From Methanolobus sp. ZRKC5 (lineage in GTDB: Archaea > Halobacteriota > Methanosarcinia > Methanosarcinales > Methanosarcinaceae): a stretch of DNA of 64,000 nt. Within the stretch, counting starts at the first letter, position 1, and the number at the start of each line of letters is the position of its first letter. Position numbers and translations under genes: made by a program. Below are positions 35,747 to 47,935 of the stretch, in pieces. The notes below the pieces were generated by a model. It ran no database searches and was not told where the DNA came from. It saw nothing but the letters and a program-made list of their open reading frames with translations. The DNA lies in the NCBI RefSeq assembly GCF_038446525.1, contig NZ_CP151792.1, positions 2,914,001 through 2,978,000 on the forward strand, given 5' to 3'.

Positions 35747-38700
35747 ATGATGTACAATAACGAGGAAGAACAGTCCGAAAATAATAAAAAGACAGGAGAT
35801 TTAAATTTAAAGAATACAGGAACCTCCTCTTTTGAAATTGATATTTTTCAGAATCTTCCTATGGGAGCCATCATTGTTGACCCATCAACACATGTTATAG
35901 AAAGAGCTAATGAATACGCAGCAAATATGCTTGGAGCTGCTGAAAATGAGATTGTAGGGCATACATGCCACTCATTCCTATGCCCCGCGTGTGAAGGCTC
36001 CTGTCCGATATATGATTTAGGGCAGGTAGTTGATAATTCTGAGACGATTATGTTGCGTGCTGATGGTAGTGCTGCAACTGTAATGATATCTATAAAAAAG
36101 ATCATCTTAAATGGCCAGGAAAAATTACTTGAATGTTTTGTGGATGTATCTGTTCTCAAGAAGCTTGACGAAACTTTGAAAGAGAGTGAAGCAAGATACA
36201 AATCATTATTTAATGATAGTTATTCTGTAATGTTGTTAATTGATCCTAAAAGTTTGGATATTGTTGATGCTAATAATGCTGCCTGCAAATACTACGGTTG
36301 GACACACGATGACATTACCAACAAAAATATCGGTGAAATAAATATTTTGCCAAAAAAAGAACTAATTGGTGATATAAAAAAGGCAAATTATGAAGACGCA
36401 AAACATTTTATCTTTAAACATCAATTGGCAAATGGTGAAATTCGTGACGTTGAAGTACATAGTGGACCCATTTCAATTGAAGGACAAAATTTGCTATATT
36501 CTATTATTCATGATATCACAGCAGAAAAAAATATTGAAGCTGAATTGCATCTAAATGAAGCTAGATTAAAGAGTATCATTGCTATTCTACAATCAAAACA
36601 TGCTTCCATTCAGGAGTTACTTGATTTTGCACTTAATGAAGCTATTAAACTCACAGGAAGCAAAATAGGTTACATATACTATTATAGTGAGAAAAAAAAG
36701 GAATTCACTCTGAATACATGGTCCAAAGATGTAATGAAGGATTGTGAAATTGTCGAACCTCAGACTATTTACAATCTAGAGGACACAGGAATCTGGGGAG
36801 ATGCAGTTAGACAGCGTAAAACTATAATCCTGAATTATTTCAATACTTCAAATGCATTGAAGAAAGGTTACCCTGAAGGACACGTTATACTTGATAACTT
36901 TATGACTGTACCGATTTTCAGGAACAATAAAATTGTTGCTGTTGTAGGGGTTGCAAATAAAGAATCAAATTATGTGGAGAATGATAAGCTCCAACTTACT
37001 TTACTCATGGATTCTGTATGGGGTATTATAGGACAAATTGGCGCTGAAAAAGCATTGAAAGATAGTGAAAGCAAGTATCGCGGTCTGTTTGAAAATTCCG
37101 TAAGTGGTGTGGCTATCCATCAGATTATTCGGGATGAGCAAGGCAATCCAGTAGACTACGTATTCCTTGAAGCAAATGATACATTTGAAGAGCAGACCGG
37201 ATTGAAAGTAGAGGAAGTTCTGGGAAGGCGCGCAACTGAAGTTCTTCCCGGTATTGAAAATTCATCCTTGATAGAAACATATGGAAATGTGGTACTTATT
37301 GGTATTCCTGTTAATTTTGAAGAGTTCTCAGAACCATTGCAGCGACACTATAGCATCAGTGCTTATCAGGTAGATAAGGATATCTTTGCTACTGTGTTCC
37401 GTGACATCACAGAACGCAAGAATGCAGAAAAGAAACTAACTGAAAGCGAGCAACGCTTCAGAAGATTAGCTGAAAATGCTGATGATCTGATATATCGCTA
37501 TGAATTTGCACCTAAAAGAGGATTCACGTACGTTAGTCCTGCAGCCACTAAGATCACAGGTTACACGCCAGAGGAACATTATGAAGATCCAGACCTGGGT
37601 TTTAAACTTGTGCACCCCGATGATCGCTACTTGCTAGAAGATATGTCAAAAGGAGAACACAAAGATCGACATATTATAACGCTTCGCTGGGTACAAAAAG
37701 ATGGTACAATTATCTGGATCGAGCAAAAAAACATTTGTATTTATGATGAAAATAATAATCTGGTTGCACTGGAAGGAATAGCCAGAGACATCACGCAGCA
37801 CAAACTAATGGAACAAGCATTGCTTAAAAGTCAGGAAAAGTACCGTTTGCTCTCAGATGTGACCTTTGAGGGTATCGTTGTTCATGATAATGGTATGATT
37901 CTGGAAGTTAATGAAGCTCTAAGCCGAATTACCGGTTACCCTAAGGATGAACTTTTGGGCAAGAACATCCTGGAATTACTTGTTCATCCAGAGGATATTA
38001 ATTGCGTAAGGCATCAGATGTCTAAAAGCAATGCAAAACCCTATGAAATTCGTGCTGTGAAAAAAGACGGAACTGTATTTCCAGTTGAAATAGAAGCCTA
38101 TGATATCGCATATTCTGGCTCAAAGGTTCGCGTGGCAGCATTCAGGGATATAACTGATCGAAAGCTGGCAGAAGATAAACTTGAAAAAAAAAGGTCTTTG
38201 CTAACAGGTCTTCTTGATTCGATACCCGATATGATATTTTTCAAAGATCGTCATGGAGTATATCTTGGCTGCAATCCCGAATTTTCAAAATTTGTTGGTA
38301 GGAACAGGGACCAGATAATTGGTAGTACAGATTATGATCTGTTTAATAAAGAAGTTGCTGATATTTTCAGAATGAACGATAAACTAATGCTGGAAGAAGG
38401 TAAAGCCAGACACAACGAAGAATGGGTAACATATCCAGATGGTAAAAGAATATTGCTTGACACGATAAAATCACTTTTGTATAATTCTACAGGTAAAACT
38501 ATAGGATTGGTGGGTGTAGGTCGCGATATCACTGATAACTGGTATGCAGAGCAAACCATTAAAGAATTAAACACTTTGAACCAATCCACATTGGATTCCT
38601 TAGAGGCGAATATTTGCGTGTTGGATGAGAACGGCAATATCATAAAAACGAATAAATCATGGAATGATTTTGCCATTGCTAATTCAGCAGATACTGAAAA

Positions 38701-41700
38701 AGTGAGTGAAGGAACAAATTATATTACAATTGCAAAAAGTTCAAAGGGTAAAGACTCAGACCTCGGATTACAATTTGCTAAAGGTATTGAAGATGTGATG
38801 ACGGGAACGAAGGAGTATTTTGAGCTTGAGTATTCATGTCATTCTCCGGAAAAAGAAAGATGGTTCATAGGTAAGGTCCGACCTTTTGAAAGCTCTGATA
38901 CTTTTCCATGTAAAGTTGTTATTTCTCATATAAATATTACTGAACGTAAACTTGCAGAACAAAAACTGCAGATGTACGCAGATGAGCTTGAAGAAAGCCA
39001 GGAACAATTCTTGCTGGCAGTGAATGGTTCACAGGATGGCATATGGGATTGGGATCTGCGTGATAACGCTTTATACCTATCTCCCAGGTGGAAAGAGATG
39101 ATTGGTTATAAAGATTCAGAGCTACCTAATGAATATTCAACATTTGAGGGAGGAATTCACCCTGATGACAGACCTGGGGTGATGGAATATTTAGAACAAT
39201 ATCTGAAAGGTGATATCTCTGAATTTCATATTGAATTCCGCTTAAAGCACAAAGATGGCAGCCACATATGGATTCTATCAAGAGGAGAAGCATTGAAGGA
39301 TGAAAATGGAATACCTTACAGGATGGCAGGTTCCCACACTGATATAACACCACGCAAACAGGCAGATTTGAACTTGAGACGGTCATTGACCAACTCACTG
39401 CAAAAAGAAACAGAGATTGCCGAACTTTTGAATGCAACTCAGGCCATCCTTGAAACAAATGATTTTAACGCAGTATCAAGGCATATATTTGATGCGTGTG
39501 CACGGGTCATCGGGGCAAAAGCCGGGTATGTAGCACTTTTATCAGGATCTGGGCAGGAGAATGAATTACTGTTTTTAGAAGATGGAGGTATGCCATGTTC
39601 CGTGAATCCTGATCTTCCTATGCCTTTAAGAGGACTGCGTGCTGAAGCGTACGCTACCGGGCAGGTAGTGTATAACAATGATTTCATGAAGAGCAAATGG
39701 GTGGAATATATGCCAAAAGGACACATGGTCCTACCTAATGTCCTGTTTTCTCCTTTGAACATAGAAGGCGAAACAAAAGGAATAATGGGTTTTTCCCATA
39801 AAGATGGTGATTTCAACGAAAACGATGCCAAACTTGCTAAAACATTTGGTGAATACGCTGCCATATCTCTGAAGAACAGCAGAAACTATAGTGCTTTGGA
39901 GAAAAGCAAAATTTCAGCAGAGGCTGCAAACAAAGCAAAGTCTGAGTTTCTGGCCAATATGTCCCATGAGATCCGTACACCAATGAATGGCATCATTGGT
40001 ATGACTGGTCTCCTTCTGGATACTGAACTAAATGAAGAACAAAGGCATTATACTGATACTGTACAGACCAGTAGTGAGACGTTGCTTGAACTTATCAACG
40101 ATATATTGGATTTCTCTAAAATAGAGGCTGGTAGATTGGAACTTGAAGATATTGAGTTCGATCTGCAAAATCTCCTTGATGAATTAGCTACCATGCTATC
40201 TGTAAAAGCTCACGATAAAGGACTGGAGTTCATATATGAGGCTGATCCGGATGTACCTTTGTACATCAAAGGCGATTCAACTCGCCTAAAACAGGTAATG
40301 ACAAATCTGATCAGTAATGCAGTTAAGTTCACAAAACAGGGTGAGGTAGTTGTACGAGTAACTCTTGATTCTGAGACAGACTCAAAATCCAGGTTGCGTT
40401 TCTCGGTAAGGGACACAGGAATTGGTATACCTTATAATAAAAAGAACCTTCTTTTTGATAAGTTCAGCCAGGTGGATACATCCATAACACGTCAGTATGG
40501 TGGCACAGGACTTGGTCTTGCTATTTCCAAACAGCTTGTGGAGATGATGGGGGGTGAGATTGGTGTTCAGAGTACGGAAGGAAAGGGTTCTGAGTTTTGG
40601 TTCACTGCCAGTTTTATGAGGCAAACAGGAAGTGGATGCAAGAATAATTTATTTTCTGATATAGGGGGAGCGCATGTACTTGTTGTCGATGATAATGCTA
40701 CCAATCGTGAATTACTCGTTACAAAACTCTCTTCATGGGGCATAAAAGCAGAGATGGTGGAAGATGGTCCTATGGCTCTCCAGGCCCTTTATAAAGCACA
40801 TGATTCAGGTGAACCTTTCCAGATAGCACTATTAGATATGCAGATGCCAGGAATGGATGGCGAATCCCTTGCACGTGTCATTAAATCTGACAAGAAACTC
40901 AAAGATATCAGCCTAATAATGCTAAGTTCTCTGGGATGTGATTCAAGTTTTCACTCACAGGACAAAACAAATTTCAGAGCTTATCTCACCAAACCAGTAA
41001 GACCATCTGAGCTGCACAAAATATTATGTGATGTACTTAGCATGAGCAGACCGGTTCATAATCCACAGCCCTACGTAAAATCTCATGACAGTAACGAAAT
41101 GCATAGTAGTGATTTGAAGATTTTGCTGGTGGAAGATAACATAGTGAACCAGAATGTAGCCCAAAGCATGCTACAAAAAATAGGTTTTAGCGCAGACATT
41201 GCAACGAACGGTGCAGAAGCAATAAAGGTTCTTGAAATAATTTCATACGACCTGGTGTTAATGGATGTGCAGATGCCCCTAATGGATGGGCTTGAAGCTA
41301 CCCGGCACATAAGAGACCCTCTATCAGCAGTACTTGATCATGATATTCCTATCATAGCAATGACTGCACATGCCATGGCAGATGATAAAAAACGTTGCTT
41401 TGAAGCTGGCATGGATGATTATGTCTCAAAACCGTTTTCATTGCAATCGTTGATTGACCTGATAAAAAAATGGTCAAAGGCAGTGCAGGAAAATGAGCAT
41501 GTGGACCATACTATGGGGGCAATTAAGAATCCGGCAGACCCACTGATATTCAATAAACATGCTTTTATGGAAAGAATGTCGGATGACATTGATCTGGCCA
41601 GACGTTTAATAGGGATTTTCCTGAAAGATGCGCCGAAGCAGATGAATGAATTAAAAAAAGTAATGGAGAAAAAAGAAATAAGTGAGATTATCCAGTGTGC

Positions 41701-41869
41701 TCATAAGATTAGGGGTTCCTCTGGAAACATGGGTGGTGAAGTTCTAAGCAAAATTACAGCAGATATGGAGAAATTTGCCTATGCAAATGAAATCAATGAA
41801 GTTGTGATTTTGGTGCCTGAACTGGAAATACAATTGGAATTGCTAGTCACACGTTTAAAGGAGTTTTAA
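35747..41869 (+). CDS. Giant hybrid histidine kinase (multi-PAS, 2 GAF, 2 REC, Hpt)
   Basis: 2040 residues, no membrane segment. Approximate order: Cys-rich PAS (30-145), PAS, GAF (~275-435), six further PAS (~440-1200), GAF (~1215-1380), HisKA with His1407 ([15 protein letters not shown]), HATPase ([22 protein letters not shown]), REC1 with Asp1697 ([11 protein letters not shown]), REC2 with Asp1840 ([11 protein letters not shown]) and Hpt with His1986 ([12 protein letters not shown]). This is a complete intramolecular phosphorelay of the BarA/TorS type, rare in archaea and probably of bacterial origin (inference). GAGGG before ATG 35747 supports the start. PAS1 carries Cys74, 79, 82 and 86. 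No separate output regulator adjoins, so the target is unknown. Confidence 0.92.
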   Translation: MMYNNEEEQSENNKKTGDLNLKNTGTSSFEIDIFQNLPMGAIIVDPSTHVIERANEYAANMLGAAENEIVGHTCHSFLCPACEGSCPIYDLGQVVDNSETIMLRADGSAATVMISIKKIILNGQEKLLECFVDVSVLKKLDETLKESEARYKSLFNDSYSVMLLIDPKSLDIVDANNAACKYYGWTHDDITNKNIGEINILPKKELIGDIKKANYEDAKHFIFKHQLANGEIRDVEVHSGPISIEGQNLLYSIIHDITAEKNIEAELHLNEARLKSIIAILQSKHASIQELLDFALNEAIKLTGSKIGYIYYYSEKKKEFTLNTWSKDVMKDCEIVEPQTIYNLEDTGIWGDAVRQRKTIILNYFNTSNALKKGYPEGHVILDNFMTVPIFRNNKIVAVVGVANKESNYVENDKLQLTLLMDSVWGIIGQIGAEKALKDSESKYRGLFENSVSGVAIHQIIRDEQGNPVDYVFLEANDTFEEQTGLKVEEVLGRRATEVLPGIENSSLIETYGNVVLIGIPVNFEEFSEPLQRHYSISAYQVDKDIFATVFRDITERKNAEKKLTESEQRFRRLAENADDLIYRYEFAPKRGFTYVSPAATKITGYTPEEHYEDPDLGFKLVHPDDRYLLEDMSKGEHKDRHIITLRWVQKDGTIIWIEQKNICIYDENNNLVALEGIARDITQHKLMEQALLKSQEKYRLLSDVTFEGIVVHDNGMILEVNEALSRITGYPKDELLGKNILELLVHPEDINCVRHQMSKSNAKPYEIRAVKKDGTVFPVEIEAYDIAYSGSKVRVAAFRDITDRKLAEDKLEKKRSLLTGLLDSIPDMIFFKDRHGVYLGCNPEFSKFVGRNRDQIIGSTDYDLFNKEVADIFRMNDKLMLEEGKARHNEEWVTYPDGKRILLDTIKSLLYNSTGKTIGLVGVGRDITDNWYAEQTIKELNTLNQSTLDSLEANICVLDENGNIIKTNKSWNDFAIANSADTEKVSEGTNYITIAKSSKGKDSDLGLQFAKGIEDVMTGTKEYFELEYSCHSPEKERWFIGKVRPFESSDTFPCKVVISHINITERKLAEQKLQMYADELEESQEQFLLAVNGSQDGIWDWDLRDNALYLSPRWKEMIGYKDSELPNEYSTFEGGIHPDDRPGVMEYLEQYLKGDISEFHIEFRLKHKDGSHIWILSRGEALKDENGIPYRMAGSHTDITPRKQADLNLRRSLTNSLQKETEIAELLNATQAILETNDFNAVSRHIFDACARVIGAKAGYVALLSGSGQENELLFLEDGGMPCSVNPDLPMPLRGLRAEAYATGQVVYNNDFMKSKWVEYMPKGHMVLPNVLFSPLNIEGETKGIMGFSHKDGDFNENDAKLAKTFGEYAAISLKNSRNYSALEKSKISAEAANKAKSEFLANMSHEIRTPMNGIIGMTGLLLDTELNEEQRHYTDTVQTSSETLLELINDILDFSKIEAGRLELEDIEFDLQNLLDELATMLSVKAHDKGLEFIYEADPDVPLYIKGDSTRLKQVMTNLISNAVKFTKQGEVVVRVTLDSETDSKSRLRFSVRDTGIGIPYNKKNLLFDKFSQVDTSITRQYGGTGLGLAISKQLVEMMGGEIGVQSTEGKGSEFWFTASFMRQTGSGCKNNLFSDIGGAHVLVVDDNATNRELLVTKLSSWGIKAEMVEDGPMALQALYKAHDSGEPFQIALLDMQMPGMDGESLARVIKSDKKLKDISLIMLSSLGCDSSFHSQDKTNFRAYLTKPVRPSELHKILCDVLSMSRPVHNPQPYVKSHDSNEMHSSDLKILLVEDNIVNQNVAQSMLQKIGFSADIATNGAEAIKVLEIISYDLVLMDVQMPLMDGLEATRHIRDPLSAVLDHDIPIIAMTAHAMADDKKRCFEAGMDDYVSKPFSLQSLIDLIKKWSKAVQENEHVDHTMGAIKNPADPLIFNKHAFMERMSDDIDLARRLIGIFLKDAPKQMNELKKVMEKKEISEIIQCAHKIRGSSGNMGGEVLSKITADMEKFAYANEINEVVILVPELEIQLELLVTRLKEF

Positions 41870-42124
41870 AATGAAAAAAGGACAGATTCAGATGTTCACT
41901 TCTCATAAGCAATGTTAAATGTTTTGTTTTAAAATGGAGCATGTAAATCAGTTAGCTAACTGATAAGCATGATTTCATTTAAGAGCATATATATATTATG
42001 CTGATGGATGTATAAAAGTGAATTCATTTTCAAATATCCTCATTTTTAGTATGTTATAGTAATAATTTCGTCATTCAAAAGAATGCTACACAATAATTAA
42101 ATCTATTGGGGTTATGAAAAGTTA

Positions 42125-45100
42125 TGACAAATAATTCAGTATGCACACAAGAGGAACTTTACAGAACCATCATTGAAAATGCTATTGATGGTTACTTGTA
42201 TCGTAACTATTCAGCCTGGCACGATTTGCCTATTGGTACTGATTTCATCGAAATAGAGATGTCTGCTCACTAACAATCTAACAATCAAAAAAGCAATCAA
42301 TAGCAACAATCAAAATAAATGATCCTAATGAAATTTACGTTTCAACTTTTTGTCAAGATTGTTATTGATAGCGTTTTTATCAGGCTGAATAGTTACCTTG
42401 TATCTTAATAAAGATGGGAAAATCTTTGAAGTGAACAAGGCATACTGCACCCTCAGTGGTTATACACGCGAAGAACTACTTGATAAAAGATTATCTGATC
42501 TGGAAGCTAGCAAGAGTTCAGGGCAGACTACAATCTACCTTCTTAAAGTGATGGAAAAAGGAAATGATTGTTTCGAGACAAAACACCGCATAAAAGATGG
42601 CAGCATACTGGATATAAAAATCAGTATGACATACTCGGAAAAAGCAGGTTCGGGTTTTATTTGTTTCCTGAAAGATATCAGCAAAGAGAAACTTGCAGAA
42701 GCCGAACGTGAGATAACTACTGATCTGCTCAGTCTTTTAAAGTATGCCAACGACCAGGATAAACTCATTCCATCCACGATCGAGCTGTTGCAGAAGTGGT
42801 CAGGCTGTGAAGCTGTCGGTATCAGATTAAAGGAAGGAGAAGACTACCCTTACTATCAGACAAAAGGCTTCCCTGAGAGCTTTGTGCTTCTGGAGAATTC
42901 ACTTTGTTCCAAATATCGCAATGGGAACATCATCAGGGATGAGATCGGAAACCCTATACTTGAATGCATGTGCGGGAATGTCATTCACGGTCGCTTCAAC
43001 CCTGACATGCCTTTTTTCACTGCTCATGGAAGCTTCTGGACTAATTCCAGCACTGAGCTTCTGGCCAGCACAGATGAATCGGACAGGCTGACACGTACGC
43101 GCAACCGTTGCAATGGAGAAGGATATGAATCGGTTGCATTGATACCGCTTCGTAGCCAGGGGGAAGCTCTGGGATTGATCCAGTTGAACGACTCATGTAA
43201 AGAAATGTTCACGGCTGAGATGATAGCTCTGTTCGAACGCCTTGCCGACAGAATTGCTCTTGCGATATCGAAACAAAAAGCACAGAACTTGATACAACAA
43301 AATGAAGAACGATTGGATAGTATCTTCAAAGCCGCACCAGTTGGGATCGGTGTTGTTATTGATCGTGTTATTGTAGATATTAACCCACGTATGTCTGCAA
43401 TTGTAGGTTATACTCCTGATGAGCTTCTTGGTTGCCCTGCAAGTATGTTGTATCCTACTCAGGAAGATTTTGATTATGTAGGTAATGAAAAGTACAGACA
43501 GATCAAAAAAAAAGGAACAGGGACAGTGGAGACTCGATTAAAAAGAAAAGACGGTACTATTATTGATGTTATTTTGTCCTCAACACCTATAGATAGTTCT
43601 GATATGACAAAGGGTGTTACTTTTACTGTATTGGATATCACTAAACACAAAGAAACTGAAATTGAACTCAGGGAAAGCGAGGAACGGTTCAAAGTACTGC
43701 ATAACGCATCTTTCGGCGGAATTTCCATCCACGACAAGGGAATGATCCTTGATTGCAACCGAGGTCTTTCTGAAATAACCGGCTACTCATATGAAGAAAT
43801 GGTAGGAATGGATGGACTGCTGCTCATTGCAGAATCATTCAGAAGCACTGTAATGGACAATATCTTCCAGGGTTATGAAAAGCCATATGAAGTAATGGGA
43901 CTTCGCAAAGATGGTAGTGTATATCCTCTCCGACTGGAAGCAAAGAGTATCCCTCATAAAGGGAAACAGGTAAGGGTTGTTGAGTTCAGGAACATTACCG
44001 AACAAAAGAAGACAGAAAAAGCTCTTAAAGATAGTGAAGAAAAGCAGAGCGCAATGATTGCTAACATATCTGATGTGATAGCAATCGTTGATAAAGATGG
44101 TATCAATAAGTACAAAAGTCCAAATATAGAGAAATGGTTCGGATGGCTGCCAGAAGAAGTTGTAGGTGTTTCAACATGGGAAAATATACATCCTGATGAC
44201 CTAGACCATACGCAGGAAGTCTTCGCAACTGTTATTAGTAGGCCATATACCACAGTAAATACAGAATCCCGGTACCGTTGCAAAGATGGCAGTTACAAAT
44301 GGATTGAATTCACAGCCATTAATCTCTTGCATGAACCAATCATCAATGGAATACTGTTGAATTACCATGACATCACTGAACGTAAAGAAGTTGAAGAAAA
44401 ACTAAGAGAAAGTGAAGCACTCCTGAATGAAGTAGGAAGGATTGGAAAAATTGGTGGATGGGAGCTAGACCTGATAACCGGTGAGGCTACATGGACACCG
44501 GAAACCGCTAGAATTCATGAACTCGACAACGATGCAGCTATCGGTGTTGAAAATGGTTTGTCCTTCTTCCCACTCGAATCAAGGGAGATCATTGAAAATG
44601 CAATCAATAACGCTATTGAAAAAGGTGAACCATATGACCATGAACTGGAATTCATCACTGCAAAAGGAAATCATAAATGGGTCAGGACAAGTGGCCGTCC
44701 TAAAATTACAGATGGTAAACTCGTAAAAGTAACTGGTGTACTGCAAGACATAACAGAGCGTAAAAAAGCAGAAGACGAATTGAAATTTAGGGAAGAAAAA
44801 TACAGATCACTTTTCGAACAGGCCAGTGATAGCATAATAATCCATGATTTCGATGGAAAGATAGTTGATGTTAACAAAACGGTTTGTGAAATGTTTGGGT
44901 ATACTGAAGAAGAGCTAAAACAAAAATCAATTCTTGAATTGATCGTTTCAGATGAAAGAGAAGAAATGATCGAAAAAGTGATCGAACTTCGATTGAAAGG
45001 CTCTTTACGTAACGAAACAAGAATGTTAAGATCAGATGGGGATATTTTTTACATAGATGTAAGTGCTTCAGTAGTACATACACAAAAGAATCTCATTCAG

Positions 45101-45874
45101 GCTGTGGGAAGAGACATAAGTGATAGGATAAAAGCTGAAGCTGCCATGCTCAATGCGAAGATTGAGGCTGAAACCGCAAGTCGTACTAAGAGCGAGTTCA
45201 TTGCCAATATAAGTCATGAACTGCGTACGCCACTTAATTCAATAATCGGTTTTTCAGATATTATGCTTGATGGAATAGCAGGTGAACTTGTACCCCAACA
45301 GGAAGGTTTTATGCACCATATTTCCAACAGTGGACATCATCTGCTAACTCTCATCAACGATATCCTTGACGTTTCAAAAATAGAAGCGGGAAAAATGAAT
45401 CTACGTTTTGATATGGTAGATGTAAAAACAATTATTGATGAAATTGTAACTATGACGCAGACTCTTACGTCAGAGAAGAAAATAACTGTAGGTATAGAGT
45501 TACCTGAGAATATGCCAAAAATACTGGCAGACAAATCAAAGCTTAAACAGATATTGTACAATCTGATTGGTAATGCAATAAAATTTACAGATAATTGTGG
45601 TAAGATTATCATCCGTACAGAAGTAGATGACGGGATAATCCGTATCTCTGTAATAGATACCGGAATCGGAATTTCTAGGAATGATCTGAAAAAGCTTTTC
45701 AAACCCTTTATCCAGATCGATTCATCCATCTCACGAAAATATGAAGGTACCGGACTTGGACTTGCCCTTGTAAAGGAGCTTGTAGAGCTGCATAGCGGGA
45801 AGATATGGGTTGAAAGTGAACTTGGAAATGGCAGTACTTTTATATTTGAAATTCCAGTTAAAGATGGAAAGTGA
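42125..45874 (+). pseudogene. Multi-PAS/GAF histidine kinase disrupted by a MITE
   Basis: The gene starts at ATG 42125 (MTNNSVCTQEELYRTIIEN) and is interrupted after 25 codons by a MITE with duplication CTTGTATC. Removing MITE and one duplicate joins DGYLY to LNKDGKIFEVNKAY in one PAS domain. The insert is 202 bases, which shifts the frame, so the full protein is lost. The rest (1158 residues from TTG 42398) is open: partial PAS, GAF (~115-295), five PAS, HisKA with His940 (ISHELRTPLNSIIGFSD) and HATPase (NLIGNAIKFTD, GTGLGLALVKEL). Restart at TTG 42398 would give a kinase lacking part of PAS1. Confidence 0.88.
42203..42396 (+). mobile_element. 194-bp MITE (copy 4) inside a kinase gene
   Basis: Exact 8-bp duplication CTTGTATC at 42195-42202 and 42397-42404; ends GTAACTATTCAGCCTG and complement. 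Same orientation and nearly the same sequence as copies 3 and 5. Confidence 0.95.
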
Positions 45875-45880
45875 AGTACT

Positions 45881-46243
45881 ATAAGTCATGTTTTAATCGC
45901 AGATGATGATATTTTAACTTCTAAATTACTTATGCACGTAGTTGAGTCTAAAGGTCATAATGTAGTTCACGTGAAAACGGTTTAATTGCATTAGAAACCA
46001 CAGAAAAGTTTCACTTTGATCTTATATTTATGGACATATAAATGCTAGGAATGGACGGTCTTGATGCACTACGGAGATTAAAAAAACTCATCAACTTCAG
46101 ACATACCAGTGATAGCAATTACTGCTTCAATTATGGGAAAGAATGACGAGGAGTTTTACTTGAACTCTGGTTTTTCAGAATATATATTTAAACCTGTATA
46201 TGTAGATAGTTTAAAAGAGATTATAAGACGATATTTGGAATAG
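45881..46243 (+). pseudogene. Response-regulator receiver protein, decayed
   Basis: Seven bases after the kinase stop a receiver domain is legible in pieces: HVLIADDDILTSKLLMHVVE, then after a frameshift GLIALETTEKFHFDLIFMDI, an in-frame TAA where the family has Gln, MLGMDGLDALRRLKK, then another shift to SDIPVIAITASIMGK and YIFKPVYVDSLKEIIRRYLE. At least two frameshifts and one nonsense change. This was probably the partner of the kinase just upstream, which is itself broken by a MITE. Confidence 0.8.
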
Positions 46244-46560
46244 TCAATTATTTCATTTAATGTAGTCCTGTGAATTCATAAGGAACATATGTGACTGACA
46301 TTTAATGCGGTGCGTATGTGAGGATTTTTTTAGAACTGCAAATGATAGTGTTCCCTTGGCCATGCAGCCAGTGTGAACCGGACGAAAGATGGTTTTTGGG
46401 TAAAATCGTATCAAGTCCGGGTAAATATATGAGAGGGGGAGCTTCTCAAATACCTCTTTTGTTTATAGCCTGAACATGACAGTTTATAAAAATTAATGCT
46501 AATTTCAGTAGTATTTTACTTCTTACCCACCAATGTTTGCTTGATATGCAATTAAAATAA
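46244..46560. other. Intergenic, nothing recognised
   Basis: About 320 bases after the decayed regulator with no coding or repeat character that can be supported. Confidence 0.4.
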
Positions 46561-46694
46561 GGGCTCTGTAGAAACCCTATTAAAATCAGTATCATTTGGC
46601 TTAATTAGAGTAATTGTACCAGTATTAGCAAGTACAAACTAAGTAATCGTGTACAGTTATTCGCCCCATAATTTAGAGGATTTCTACAGAGTCC
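46561..46694. mobile_element. 134-bp MITE-like element with IS4/IS5-type ends
   Basis: GGGCTCTGTAGAAA at the left and TTTCTACAGAGTCC at the right are inverted repeats matching at 13 of 14 positions, and they match the ends of the IS4/IS5-type element (707-719, 29747-29759). The interior is non-coding and unlike the IS. No target duplication is evident. Confidence 0.65.
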
Positions 46695-47284
46695 TTTTTT
46701 TATAATCTCATAGTTTCCCGATAATTTTGGTTTTTAGTATTTTTGGGATTTCTTCTTTTGCCCGAACACTTTCATGTGAAACAATAAGTTGTCGGAATTT
46801 TCGTTTTTCTTCCTCCTGTGCTATCTCTCAGGAACTTTTTGGTACTGAGATATCAGAGATATGTTACCTTTGCACGAGAGGCTTTTTTTGCTAGGAGTTG
46901 GAATGCGCTGGGTGATGGTGTGATCGATTGCGAGTAGTGGAAATTATGGATTAATTGTGACAGGATGCCGAAGGATGAAGATATTTTGTGTTCAAGTTGG
47001 ATGGAATCTGTCCTAGTGATTGCCGTGAGATTGTTCCCTTGCCCCACTCATTTTATGATTTTGAAGTGTTTGGGTGGAGGTAATTGGATTTTTTCCTTTT
47101 GCCCAGCTACTAGGGAATTAAGAAGTGTCTGGGACAAGGTGATTTTATTAATTAACCTTCACCAGTATCATTTTTTAGCTAAAAGAAATAATTCAGAAAA
47201 AAGTCTTTACCCAGACATTATGCTATTTGGAAGTGTTTGGGTAAAGGGGATGATATTTATCTTTTTGCCCAGGTACTTGGACAA
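46695..47284. repeat. Decayed region with a long imperfect direct repeat
   Basis: Two ~82-bp segments, 47058-47139 and 47223-47305, share AAGTGTTTGGGT, TTTTGCCCAG, TACT(A/T)GG and AATTAAGAAGTGT in the same order, 165 bp apart. Related fragments (TTTGCCCGAACACTTTC) appear near 46759. No gene can be supported; short frames here have no family character. Confidence 0.5.
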
Positions 47285-47482
47285 TTAAGAAGTGTTTGGG
47301 AAGGGTAGTTCCTTTCGAATGGAAAGGAAGGGCAACAGTTTCATATATTTCTTTTTCAGGAATTCTGGGTCCAGATCATCGTATGCATTTTTCACATCAC
47401 CTAATGTATGTCCCATGAAATACTCAACATAATCATACCGTGTTCCATTGTTCTTAAGGGTGGAATTGAAGAATTTACACAT
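47285..47482 (-). pseudogene. Tyrosine recombinase (integrase), C-terminal remnant
   Basis: About 60 residues resemble the end of the integrase catalytic domain: KFFNSTLKNNGTRYDYVEYF, MGH (second-last catalytic His) and AYDD with the probable nucleophile Tyr. The rest of the gene, with the first catalytic Arg, is missing; the upstream frame has stops. It marks a lost integrated element. The direct repeats just to the left may belong to the same event. Confidence 0.6.
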
Positions 47483-47935
47483 ATTGTGCTACTTGATGGT
47501 GTTGAACTCGCCTTTTTGGGGACTCGAGTCCTGTATTATCAGACAATCTATTGTATAATTTTGTAATAGCTATTGGTTTTAATCTTTGAAGTGCCTCGTC
47601 ACAGGCTTTTATGCAAAGTTTTCTATCCTCTTTGTGTTTTATCACTGACACGGTTCAATTAAACCTAAATTGATACTACTACAAGCAAATATAGCATCCT
47701 TAATATTTTTAATTTGAACTATGATTTTAGGCATCATAAGTCTATACTGACCATTATATTCATGTAGTATTCATGTCATGTTATCGCATACCTCAATGAA
47801 TAAAATCATTGTTCATAATAGTGCTATCTTGGTGTCTAATTTGCGTCATTTATTTGACGAAAAAATATGTATTTACAAAAAGGGTTAAACACTTAAAGAT
47901 GTACTCATATGAGAGGTGTTTGCGGAGATATTCTC
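47483..47935 (+). other. Intergenic; upstream region of the PaaK-like gene
   Basis: No gene is supported. GGAG at 47924-47927 lies nine bases before ATG 47936 and is the likely ribosome binding site. Confidence 0.4.

Noticed and set aside
42398-45874. Kinase as an intact gene starting at 42398
   Set aside because: The sequence before the MITE supplies the true start and first part of the PAS domain, and the 8-bp duplication shows an insertion; TTG 42398 is only a possible restart.
46853-47047. 64-codon minus-strand frame
   Set aside because: No ribosome binding site and no protein character; surrounded by decayed sequence.
47058-47305. Possible CRISPR-like array
   Set aside because: Only two imperfect, unequal units; no regular spacers and no cas genes nearby.
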